Shown in pieces: positions 10,644-21,936 of a stretch of DNA of 64,000 nt. The translations under genes and the position numbers were made by a program. The first letter of the stretch is position 1. Every line of letters begins with the position of its first letter. Source of the stretch: Rosa chinensis (taxonomy: Eukaryota; Streptophyta; Magnoliopsida; Rosales; Rosaceae); the NCBI RefSeq assembly GCF_002994745.2, contig NC_037092.1, forward strand, positions 4,888,501 to 4,952,500, in the 5' to 3' direction. The notes under the pieces are model-generated. The model worked only from the letters and a program-made list of their open reading frames with translations. It was not told the origin of the DNA and searched no databases.

Positions 10644-10895
10644 AATTAGCTGGATTTACACCACACAGCCATGGGCCAAGAACTTGAAGAACAAGCAGCG
10701 CCGCCGGCCATCCTCCGATGGCAAGATTTGGGCGAGTTGCCGAAAAACGAGCTTATTACTAAGGCTCCTGAAGACAATACCCCTCCTCGTGTTATGTAAT
10801 TTCTGTTATGATTTTAGGGTTTTCGAGCATTATGTCATACTGGAGTGATCGTTTGATTTTGTACCTAATATTAATCTTGGCTGATTATCTAATAG
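10644..10895 (+). pseudogene. Short first-exon-like fragment, not recognised
   Basis: Removing the LTR element joins the pyrimidine-rich leader (to 2791) to this piece. An ATG at 10671 opens 42 codons (MGQELEEQAAPPAILRWQDL, then GELPKNELITKAP) to TAA at 10797. The GT-rich stretch just before the stop could be a splice donor (CGT/GTTATG). It looks like a plant first exon plus the start of an intron, cut off at about 10895 where Copia coding sequence begins. I do not recognise the protein. Confidence 0.45.
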
Positions 10896-13800
10896 GACCT
10901 TCAATCGGGGAGGATGATTGGGACGGGAACTGAAAGTGAGGGACTCTACTGTCTCAATCTGCCAAAGAAAGGAACGTGCAATGTGGTAAACACCAAAACA
11001 CATGACCTATGGCATCAAAGGCTCGGACATCCATCTAGCAAAGTGTCTTTATTATTTCTTTTTTTTGCAAAATAAATCTTGCAATGCAAGTCATTGTTCC
11101 ATTTGCCCTTTAGCTAAACAAACTAGAAGACCTTTTCCATTGAGTGTTTCTTCTAGTAATTATTGTTTTGATTTGATTCATGTGGACATATGGGGTGGTT
11201 ACCAAGTCCCATCTCTTTCTGGGGCACAATATTTCTTAACCATAGTTGATGATCACTCTAGAAGCACTTGGGTTTATCTCATGCATCACAAGTCACAAAC
11301 ACGAGCCCTACTCATTCACTTTGTCAACTTAGTTGAGAATCAATTTGGCAAAAGAGTAAAAATTGTTAGGAGTGACAATGGTTCAGAATTTAAATGCACA
11401 CAATTTTACTCTTCTAAGGGTATTTTACATCAGACTAGTTGCATCAACACGCCCCAACAGAATGGCGTCGTTGAGAGCAAACATAGGCACTTGTTGAACG
11501 TTGCTCGTTCACTGCTCTTTCAATCAAACTTGCCTAAACTATATTGGAGGGATGCCATACTCACTGCTGTCTATCTAATAAATAGGACACCGACACCACT
11601 TTTGCAAGGTAAAACACCTTTTGAAACATTATTTCACAAGTCACCAAACTACTCTCATTTGCGTGTTTTTGGTTGTCGTTGCTTTGTGTCTACTCATCCA
11701 CTCTGACCTAGCAAATTGGATCCACGCTCTACTGAGTGTATCTTCCTTAGTTACCCTCATGGTCAAAAGGGATATAAATTCTATAGCCTGAAAGATGAGA
11801 AAATGTTAGTCTCACGAGATGTAAACTTCTTTGAAACCAAGTTTCCTTATCAATCCAAACTCGCCACATGTTCGTCTCGTGTCAGTTCTCCAACACCTCC
11901 TCAACTCTTCCCTTCTTTATCTATCTCACCTCACATTGATGACGATCAAATCTTCTCAAATCACTTGGAATCGAATCTTGATTCTAATCCCACAACTTCC
12001 GCTGATATCAATCCCACAAATCACTAGGAATCAAATCTTGATTCTAATCCCACAACTTCCACATATATCAATCCCACAAATCACTCGGATTCAAATATTC
12101 CACGTACCATCTCCTTCTCCAAATACGTCACCACCAGACTTATCCATATCCCAAGATGCAATGCCTTATTCTTCATTGCCACAACCACGAAGATCATCAC
12201 GGCCAACCAGAACTCCGACCACATTGCAAGGCTTTCATATTGAGGCAGCCATTCCTTCACGTACTGCGCCATCCTCTTCCACGAGCGAGGTTCCTCCTCC
12301 AGGTACTCCACATTCTATTGCTCATGTTTTATCCTATGATATACTCTCTCCTACAAATAAAGCTTTCACTATTAACATTACACTTGAAAAGGAACCTAGA
12401 TCTTTCTCTCAGGCTGTCCTTGAACCACGATGGAGAGAAGCTATGGACAAAGAGATTCAAGCTCTTCAAGAAAACAAGACATGGAGTTTGGTGTCTCTCC
12501 CCCCTGACAAGAAACCAATCGGTTGCAAGTGGGTTTACAAGATCAAACACAACCCAGATGACACAGTAGAGAGGTATAAAGCTCGTTTGGTTGCAAAAGG
12601 TTATAGTCAAGTTGCAGGGATTGACTACCGTGAGACTTTTGCTCCGGTGGTCAAACTAACAACAGTTCGAGTATTACTCAGCCTTGCAGCTCTTCACGGT
12701 TGGCATCTTCATCAACTAGATGTCAACAATGTTTTCCTTAACAGTGACCTCTATGAAGATGTGTACATGAAGTTGCCTCCTGGTTTCAGACGAAAGGGAG
12801 AGAATAGAGTTTGCAAGTTATACAAATCATTGTATGGCCTCAAGCAAGCATCGAGGCAGTGGTTTTTGAAACTTTCTGGTACTCTCAAGACTGCCAGATT
12901 CAATCAGTCTTGGTCTGATTACTCACTCTTCGTCCAACACACTCAAGGTAGATTCATAGCCTTTCTAGTCTATGTTGACGATGTTATATTGGCAGGAAAC
13001 AACTTACAAGACATCATGGAGACAAAGCACTTCCTTGCAAGTCATTTCAAGCTCAAAGATATGGGTCAGTTAAGGTACTTCCTCAAAATAGAAGTGGCAA
13101 GGTCCAAGCAAGGCATTGTTTTGTGCCAACGAAAGTATGCATTAGAGGTCGTTGAAGATGCAGGCTTCTTAGGCGCTAAACCATCTCGATTCCCCATTGA
13201 TCAGAACTTGGTGCTAACGCAAGGTGAAAGAGTCGTGTTAAAGGATACCTCTCAGTATTGCAGATTAGTTGGAAGGCTCTTATACCTCACAATCACGAGA
13301 CCAGACCTCGTATATGTTGGACATATCCTAAGTCAATTTATGGATAACCCTAGACAACCTCATGTAGATGCAGCTTACAAGGTGTTGAGATATGTTAAGC
13401 AGACACCAGGACAAGGAATACTTTTGCCTTCCACCGGACAATTGGAGATCAAGGCGTATTGTGATGCAGACTGGGCACGTTGCAAGGACACAAGAAGATC
13501 AACTACTGGCTACTGCATTTTCTTAGGCAATGCACCCATCTCATGGAAAACAAAGAAGCAAGGAACAGTTTCTCGTTCTAGTGCAGAAGAGGAGTACAGA
13601 TCTATAGCAACGACGTGCTATGAGCTTATGTGGCTTCGAAGTTTATTAAGAGATTTGAATGTTAAACATCCACATGCAGTTAAATTGTTATGTGATAATC
13701 ATGCTGCCATTCATATAGCATCAAATCCCATCTTCCATGAACGCACAAAGCATATTGAGATAGATTGCCATGTTGTGCGGAAAGAAGTACAGAAGGGGCT

Positions 13801-14145
13801 AGTCAAAACCATGCATATTGGAACAAAGGAACAACCAGCTGACTTGTTCACCAAGCTGCTGGGTTCGAAGCAATTTTCAGCACTATTGAGCAAGTTGGGT
13901 GTAATTAATATACACTCCAACTTGAGAGGGAGTATTGAGGAAAGGAATACCATATGATTTGGAGGTCTTCGTTATTGGGATCTTCTGTATCATCACAAGT
14001 TAATTAAGAGATTTGTATTACTATAGTTAGTCCTATAATTATGGATAGAATTAGCATCCTGGTATAAAACGTTGTAAACCATTCTGAATGAAATGTAGAT
14101 ATCACATATTATTCACACTATCAAATCTCTTTATTATTAACCAGT
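10896..14145 (+). pseudogene. 5'-truncated, mutated Copia retrotransposon (integrase, RT, RNase H, part of 3' LTR)
   Basis: Coding sequence starts abruptly in the gag-pre-integrase region (DLQSGRMIGTGTESEGLYCL, WHQRLGHPSSKVSL). The integrase core follows (HVDIWGGYQ, IVDDHSRSTWVYL, VRSDNGSEF, NTPQQNGVVE), then RT (CKWVYKIKHNPDD, RLVAKGYSQ, LVYVDDVILAG near 12966-12998), and RNase H (YCDADWARCKDTRRSTTGYC, SAEEEYRS). Lesions: a frame change near 11060, a stop at 11704 (TGA), a stop at 12025 with another frame change before about 12100, and loss of gag and protease. A 62-bp direct repeat lies in the spacer near 11968-12090. The last coding stop is at 13955-13957. From about 13933 to about 14145 the sequence is probably the 3' LTR; its end is uncertain. 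Confidence 0.85.
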
Positions 14146-14268
14146 TTGTTGTTTGTATAAACTAATTCTTATGAACGTTGTGCTCCAGACAAGTCAATTA
14201 GTGCCCTTTTTTTTTTTTAGAAAAAAAAAAACACATGCAGTTCTAAACAATTTGTTAAGGAAAACTTA

Positions 14269-14730
14269 GAGAGTTTCTATTGGAACCTCCAAATTTACTC
14301 ATCTGACCTCTCTACTCTCTACACCTCCTTATTGCTTTTAAATACCCAATGTTTGCTCACTAGACCTCCTTTTGAATTCCTAAAATAACCTTAGTTATAT
14401 TATTCACATACAAAACAAGAAATTACTCATTATACCTCTAATTCACTCACTACACCTCCATTCTTTGATTTTTATTTTTTTTTATTTTGCATGCAAACAC
14501 AAACTTGGGCCATATTTTATTACTAAACAAAAAATAAATCATGACCTAGCTAGAACCATACTTGCAGCACGTACACATAGTTTGACTACAATATTTATAT
14601 ATATAAGTTAACTTATTAACTCCTATGCTCCTATTAATCGAAACGAACTCATATGCTCCTATATGTGGTGATTAAACACACTGAAGGCCATTAAGAAGAT
14701 TGATAATGTTAGAGTCGAACACAAACACAG

Positions 14731-14776
<46 letters not shown>

Positions 14777-15244
14777 AAAAGCCATCGTCTCCCATTCAAA
14801 AACTCTCCTCCTCCAACCAAACCTTAAACAAAGTTAGATCAAGAACTTAATTAGAGTTCTGAAAAAATTTCTTAGCCTTTTTATCGACAACAAACTTTAT
14901 ACTAGTATTCAAATAATACCTTGCTTGGAAGCTCTGAAACATTGAATTGTGTATCCATTAATAACGTTATTTCAAATAGTTGCAATAGCTCTTATGAACG
15001 TTGCTGGCTTTGACGTTGTGATTAGAACGGGAACGTTATCATGGATGAGAGTAAGATCACAAGTCTAGGGTTTAAACCATTGTATCGTGAAAACTAGCTA
15101 GGTAGAGAGGTTTGTAAAGAAAATATTAGTTAATTAAAATTCATTGTCTATAATTGTCATTTTATAAGAGGATATATATGTAATTCAATAATTCAAAGGG
15201 GGTGGAGGTCAAATGAGCAAATTGGGAGGTCCAAATAGAAACTC
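14269..15244. mobile_element. MULE-like non-autonomous TIR element
   Basis: The left end GAGAGTTTCTATTGGAACCT is mirrored by the right end (reverse complement GAGTTTCTATTTGGACCTCC), with similarity continuing for about 50 bp. A 9-bp target duplication GAAAACTTA lies at 14260-14268 and 15245-15253, which is typical of Mutator-like elements. The 976-bp interior is AT-rich with no coding capacity. Confidence 0.85.
14731..14773. repeat. Poly(A) run of about 43 bases
   Basis: A pure A homopolymer lies inside the MULE-like element. It is not at an element end, so it is not a retroposon tail. Confidence 0.95.
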
Positions 15245-15253
15245 GAAAACTTA

Positions 15254-15441
15254 TCCTTGTTCTATGAAGATAATACATTTATTTTTATTGTCATTTAATT
15301 TAATATTATTTAATTATTATTGTGTCCTCACATATAAATAGTTTATTTCATTGATTTTTGATGAAGATGGGGCATTTTGGGTAGTTCAAAAATTTAACCA
15401 TTCTCCTTTTAAAAAAAAAAAAATTTAACCATTCTTCTATA
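15254..15441 (-). mobile_element. Helitron 5'-end-like remnant downstream of the intact Helitron
   Basis: Read on the minus strand, the sequence just past the CTAG end of the large Helitron contains GGAGAATGGTTAAATTTTTG, then AACTACCCAAAATGCCCC. This matches the region just inside the 5' ends of both Helitrons at 25.0 and 25.3 kb. The expected TC start is missing. It is probably a third, truncated family member in the same orientation. Confidence 0.5.
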
Positions 15442-15445
15442 CTAG

Positions 15446-15477
15446 CCTTCCTGCACGCGCGATGCGCGTGCGGAAGG
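15446..15477 (-). other. Helitron 3' terminal hairpin
   Basis: This is a GC-rich palindrome. CCTTCC pairs with GGAAGG and GCACGCGC with GCGCGTGC, around a GAT loop with one bulged base. It directly adjoins the CTAG terminus. In Helitrons this element acts as the rolling-circle termination signal. Confidence 0.92.
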
Positions 15478-15679
15478 GCCGCGCTCGCGCGTGCGTATTG
15501 TCCTTCCTCTCTTGGTAAGCATATTTGAAATGTTACTCATGAGTGCAACATAATTTCTGTGTTGCATATTAACTAATTCTTTAAGGAATATTGATTAACT
15601 GAGGGCATATCCATTAGTAAAAAATATAAAACTCTGTACAAAAACATATACATAGATTAAGAGTATTGGAATTGATTAA

Positions 15680-15890
15680 CTACCACAAAAATAAAAATAT
15701 ATTTAATGGAAAAGAAACAAAGCTTAAGAGAACATACTCTGTATGCTTCTTTTTGTTCCACTCTTTGAAAATAAGTTTACTGAGATAAGAAGTGTTCATT
15801 TTTATTGATTGTTTTCGTGCACCAACCACATGAAAATATGGAAACACATCTCCTAAAGCTTCTGTCTCAACCATTCCTACAAATAGAAAA
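15680..15890 (-). other. Downstream exon-like segment of the Helitron transcript
   Basis: The minus-strand open stretch MVETEALGDVFPYFHVVGAR sits behind a plausible acceptor (TTTGTAG before GAATGG). The Rep-helicase frame already stops at 15972-15974, so this is either a 3' UTR exon, an alternative C-terminus, or chance. Confidence 0.3.
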
Positions 15891-15971
15891 AATTACACAA
15901 AGTTACAGATTGCAATATAAAAAAATTCAATCAAATATGTATGTTTATAATCAATTAAAATGTTGATGTAC

Positions 15972-18900
15972 CTATGAAGACGATCGATCATTTGTGTTTG
16001 AATGAAGCAAAACTTCTTTAAATACTACATTCTTCGTAAATACGCCATCTTCACCAACTATGGATCCTTTTTTAACCAAAACTTTTGTGGTTGACTCTGA
16101 TACTCCTCTCGACAATGCAACATATAATTGTCCATGACTAAAAACATGATCTGGGAGGTAAACACCTACATGTGGGATAGTCTGACCTTGAGATTTGTTT
16201 ATGGTCAAAGAGAAGCTCAGTTTGACTGGAAATTGCTTTCTTGTTAGTTGAAATGGTAGCCCAGCATTTTCTGCACTTTTCAAAGGAATTCTAGGTAGAA
16301 AAACTCTAGTCCCAGCAAACTGTCCTGTTAGTATCTCAGCATCAATCAGATTTTGGTACGAACCACGACACAACAATCTAGTACCGTTACACAATCCCAA
16401 TTTAGGGTCAATATTCCTTAAAAGCATGATTGGAGCACCTACTTTCAAAGTTAACTTGTGGGGTGGCAGCCCACCTGCAGTTATTGAGTTCAGAAACTCT
16501 GGTTGGTACAAATTTCTCATGTCATCTTCAACAGAGTCAAATGAGTACAATGTAATTTCTTCACCCGGAAACATATTGATTATCTTTTCATTCAACACGT
16601 CCACATCATCGTTTATAGGAGTAATCAATGCTCTGTCCACCATGTATCTTGCATCATTTACATGATCACCCAAATTGGGGAAAACTTCATCAATAATTTG
16701 ATTGATAGATTGGTCACTTTCCCATGGAACCACCATGCGTTCTGGTAATCTCATCATTTCGTCGTCAATGACTTGTTCACTTCCATCGCCAACACGAAGT
16801 AGAAATTCTGCAAATTGGTGGTCATTTATGGATCTCATATTCTGTCTCAATCTCAATATCTTTGTTTGTGCCCAAAATGTTGCTTTCACAATGGAGGCTT
16901 GAATGAGTTCAGACTTCGTTCCTTTAGGAATAACAGGGAGAACTTGACGAAAATCTCCCCCAAAAATCATTATCTTTCCACCAAACGGTAATTCGACATC
17001 CATTATGTCTCGAAATGTTCTATCAAGTGCTTCAAACACATGTCGATGTGTCATAGGTGCCTCATCCCAAATAATTGCAGTGGAATCTTGTATCAGTCGT
17101 GCTAGAGCAGACTGTTTACTTATGGAACACACGGATGATGCATCTACATTGAGTGGAATCTTGAATCTAGAGTGAGCTGTCCTCCCGCCGGACAATAAAT
17201 TTGCAGCAATTCCAGATGATGCTGTGGCTAAGACTATATGATTCATTCTTCTCAACTTTGCTAGCAATGCACGATATAAGTACGTCTTCCCAGTACCTCC
17301 AGGACCATCGATAAAAAATAATGCACTTTCTCCTCCCTCAACTGCGGCCATTATGGTGTTGAATGCAATCATTTGGTCGTTGTTAAGGTGGTCAATTGCA
17401 TCAATATCTTCTTGCGGGATATTTATAGAAATTTCGTCTTCAATACATCTCGGTATTCCTAGACTATCTTCTGGCTCACTTGTCATTTCAGGCAGATCAA
17501 ATTCTCCAGTGCCCTTATTAAATTGTTCTAGCATTCTATTTAGATCTCGAAGTAGCCTGTTTCTGACAGAAATATCGACAATATCACTTGAAGAAGAATA
17601 ATCTTCAATCATGAAAGGATAAAATTCATCCCACAATCTTCGAACACCAGTTGGTTGACTATACACCAAAATTGTGACGAATAATCTTCTCAAAGCTGAT
17701 GGCATTCTAATTGCAGAGGCCTCTAACAGACATTGTCGGATGCTATTGTCATCTTCCAGCAAACCTCGTTTCTCTGCCGCTTCCTTAAAAGTAGTTTGCA
17801 GAACTCCATTAATAGTAAGCAAATCACGAAATGATCTCGGTCCTCTTATATGATTGAGAAGGACACGTAGGTAAAATTTCTCACCTTCAGAGGGTGAAAC
17901 ACTGTATATTCTTCCAATTACCTTGTAGTTGTTCCTTCTTTTCACCCAAGCTTTTTGCTTACTATCCCACCTATAGTATTGAGGGAATTCTCGATACAGA
18001 TATCGTCTTGCTTCCGGATCCATACGGTTCATGGTGAAATATTCAGTAAGCATAGACTTCTGTGCATGCTCATCTGCTAGAATGTCTTCTACAGTCTCAT
18101 TTGCATCGAATCTGATTTGTTGCATGTTTGGAAGATGTATTTGTAATCTGTCGACTGTTGGATATATTCTGTTCATTACAAATTTAAATATCCTCCATAA
18201 AGCCTCTGGTGCACAAACCCACCTTGCATCGACAAATTGTCTTATTTCATCGAACTCTGGGTCAGATTGCACTTGAACTGCAACTCTATCAGGACCTTTG
18301 TAGACATACTTATATAAGTATTTGACACTCTTTATGCTCCCACATATTTCAACATTGATGTGACAATCATACCGTAGCAACAACCACGGGTTATAAGGAA
18401 CAACCCAACTATTATCCACCATTGTGTCTCCAGATCTACGTAGAGGGACTGGTAAGCGACTTGCTCGTCTTCGATATATAGGATATGCATCGTTTCCTTG
18501 CACAGTGAAATTTACAAATGATTTTGGATAACTTTTATTGCATCTCCCATTCTTCATACATGAAGACTGTTGGTTTAAGGTTCCACATGGACCGTGAATC
18601 ATATGTTTCAACACCAGATCATAAAGTTGTGGCTCTTCATCTTTATCTGGTATTTCTGCTCTAACAATGCGGTCATAATCTTCAGGGTTATTAAGCTTAT
18701 CATTTTCATCCAACATGACCAGCATGTGTACATGTGGTAGGCCCCGTTTTTGAAATTCAACGACAAAAGCATGAGCAATAACTCTTCCCAATACCCCTTT
18801 GGTGATGATGTCTTCTTTTAGCTGCTCAAGTTTTGAACGAAATACCCTGACCTCTAAATCTGGACGATCTTGTGATGTTTGTCCAGGGAGTAGCTCACTT

Positions 18901-21900
18901 TTAATTTCTTCCCAATTCGGGTTACACGTCATAGTGATAAACAAATCTGGTCTGCCATACTTTTGAACCAAAGCCATCGCATCTTGGTACCGTTGGTACA
19001 TATCACGTGGACTTCCAACAAATGATGATGGCAGAATTGTCCTATGACCGACGTTACCTAAGAAAATGTGAATCTATATTAAATATTTCTACAATTGTAC
19101 AATTGAAAAACTCACATATCTGATATATAGGTGAAAGTGAAATATTAATTCTTACCTGCATTGTTTTCCCCTGCAATAAAAGAGTCTTGAAGTCCTTGAT
19201 AAAATTCTTTCCTAATTGTATCTTGGTTACTGCGAAGCCATCTGAGTTTTTGGGATTCAATTTTCACGTAATTATCTACAACATACTGTTGTAAGAGCCG
19301 TCCGCCTCGAAGTAGAGGATTTTCATCACCTAGGCGCATCTGCACAATCAATTTTTTATTTATTTAGCAGGTGTTTAAGTATGATTTTTTTTTCATTTAA
19401 TGCAATAGGAACTAAAGTGGAAAAAAAAATGTACTAACCTGTAACATATATGCATAATAGTCGCAACATGACATAGGTCTTCCATTCTCATCATGACTAT
19501 TAATATCCCACCCATATGTTCCATAAGGTAATAACAAAGGATACTGCATGGGGTCGTAATATCCGACCGAGTCTTTAACATTCCAGAGTCTTCCACTAAT
19601 TGTTTGGACAATTAAATCTCTTCCATTCGGATTGATGTCGCCCCCTCCTACTATAATAGCAACAACTTGTGATGCAGATGGTAAACAATACTGACGTTGA
19701 TTAGAAGGCTGCTCTCTTATGATGAGCCTGCAATTGGGCAAGTCTTGGCGCTGTCCGAGGCTTCGAAATTGATGGACAAATGGATTATAGTGATTCAATA
19801 TCTGTTGTATCTTTTCAACCAGTGCCCTGTCTAAAACTACACTTTCAGACAATCGATTGTCAAGTTCATGCTCGGTGTCATATATGTAAGCTTGTAGATA
19901 TCGTGGTCTCGCCCCTTCACTTGGTAAAAGCCCACCAATCTTATGATATATAGAACCTTGTGCACGAAAAGTATAAATTCCACGACCTCGAAGATTAATG
20001 GATTCATCAACATGCACACCCATTGAAGTGAACGCAAACACATTATTATAGGCTCGGATATTTTGTCTGAATTTTCTACCCACATCTGTTTGGTCAGAAA
20101 AGAGCTGGATCATCTCTGGCGGAGAGGGTATTAGAGGCAGAACAATATTTCCTTTCGAACAACACAAATTGAAGGTCTCTCGATGAAATAACCGTGCATT
20201 GCAGTATGGACATGTTCTTAGTGCAGGCAATCGACAAAATGGGACACCCCATCCCTCATTAAAATCTCTAGCGCAGTTTGAATTTACTACTGCTCTCCTT
20301 GTACGCCGCACTGGGTCAACACTGCTGCTGCGCTGATCCTGTGGGTTATTCTCTAGCTCAGTGTTGTTGTTCTGATCCTCATGATTATTCACCATATGCT
20401 CGTTGTTATTGTGGTCCTCATCGTGATTATTCATTGTGACATTAGGCATCTCTATTTATAAGTGAAAATATACAATTTTAGCAAAAACACCTAATAAAAA
20501 TTCACTTATGTGAATAGGTTGGATATAAATATTTGGTAAGCTTACCGTAAGGCACAGAATTCTGAATAACCACATTGCTCGGTCGAGACGTAGTCGAACG
20601 GGCTAATTGTCTTATGTGGGTCAAGCGCACCCTTGTAGCATCTTGGTCATGGTTTTGGGAATAGGATGAAACTCTTGAACTTATGCTCTCGTTGTCGGAG
20701 TGTACTATTAACATAATAATAAGCAATTGTCAATTATTTTAATTCCAACTATTAAGTTTAGAATTTTTGTTTCGTGTTATTAGTACACATATCCATACAT
20801 CGTGTAACGGTAAACTCTAGCGATGTAACTTGCAAGTATTAAGAGGAAAAAAATAAAAATAAAAACTCTTAACAGTGGCATAGTTAAGAAATACAAAAGT
20901 ACCTGGAGCTAGCCTATTCCTATTACTTGGGCCCGCCTCTTGTCCATGGTCACTTACATTTTCCACGGCTAGTCGCTTTCCCCTAGCATGAGCTCGCCGC
21001 CGTGCCAAATAGGCTTCATGTTGTGTAGAACTCATCGATTGTCTCCATTCCTGATGGCTAGCACGCGCACGCTCTCTATGATCCATTTGTGTCGTGCCTG
21101 TTCCTATAAAAATATAATAAAATATTAATATTTTTCCAAAGCTGTTGCTCCGTTCATCTCTCTTTCTATACTTTTCAGTGGAAGATAACAAAAAGATCTT
21201 GAGCAAAAAGGGCTGATAGTAAATTATTAATTTCAGAAAAGTTTATCTTTTTTTTTTTTTCGATTTTAGTTTGAAAATAGAAAAGTTTCTAATTGCTAAT
21301 TTCAGAAAACACATTCAATTTCAGTCTCCCTATAGAAAAGTTTGTAATTGCTAATTTCAGAAAACACATTCAATTTCATTCTCCCTACTAAGTTTAACCC
21401 ATTGTTGGGTCTGGTGGAGAAAACTGCTATATAGTTTGGTATACGTGTACTATCCATGTAAACTACTATCCTTAATTTTATTTTTTTTCTAGCCATCTCT
21501 ATTTACAACTCATAGACAAAAGATATGATTCACTGATTTATAAAGAATTGCATTACTGATGAAATTAATCATAACATCACAGGTTGCAATGAAAATGTCT
21601 TTTTCAAACTCATGCTTACTTACGGCGAATGAAATGATAAATCATTCTGAACAACATATTTAGATATATGGTTACTTTTACCACGACCAAAGACAATCTA
21701 CTGGTTTATTGTCATCAACACCTTACTTGCTTTTAAACAATTAAATGATCGAGTGGTAACGGTGTGTTACGGTAACACCGCATCAAAACATAGCTACAAC
21801 TCCTCTAGTAATTTTATGGTAGTTTCAGTATTAGCCATTTAGGCCAGTACGTACTTGAAGCATCCACAGTCTGGGTTGCCCCTGATTCGTCTCTGTGAAC

Positions 21901-21936
21901 CTGACTCGGTCTAGTATGTGAACCTGAGTTAGACAT
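15972..21936 (-). CDS. Helitron Rep-helicase (HUH endonuclease plus PIF1-type helicase), six exons
   Basis: Proposed exons (minus strand) are 21936-21855, 21103-20903, 20704-20546, 20451-19439, 19339-19156 and 19057-15972. All have GT/AG borders and joined phases, giving 4725 nt or 1574 residues. The protein nicks and replicates the element at its ends. The N-terminal exons are charged (RERARASHQEWRQSM). The Helitron-like N domain follows in exon 4. The HUH motif is PHVHMLVML and the catalytic tyrosine region is YLYKYVYKG, both in the last exon. The C-terminal helicase has Walker A GPGGTGKTYLYRAL, Walker B IIWDEAPMTH, GGDFRQVLPVIPKG, TINKSQGQT and YVALSRGVS. It ends at TAG 15974-15972. The first exon (MSNSGSHTRPSQ) is the least certain; an alternative start is 21086. 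All key residues I looked for are present. Confidence 0.85.

Noticed and set aside
14731..14773. Poly(A) run as the tail of a LINE, SINE or processed pseudogene
   Set aside because: No retroposon body or flanking duplication; it lies inside a MULE-like element defined by TIRs and a 9-bp TSD.
16426..18276. Plus-strand ORFs inside the Helitron
   Set aside because: They lie antisense to the conserved Rep-helicase exon and show no motifs.
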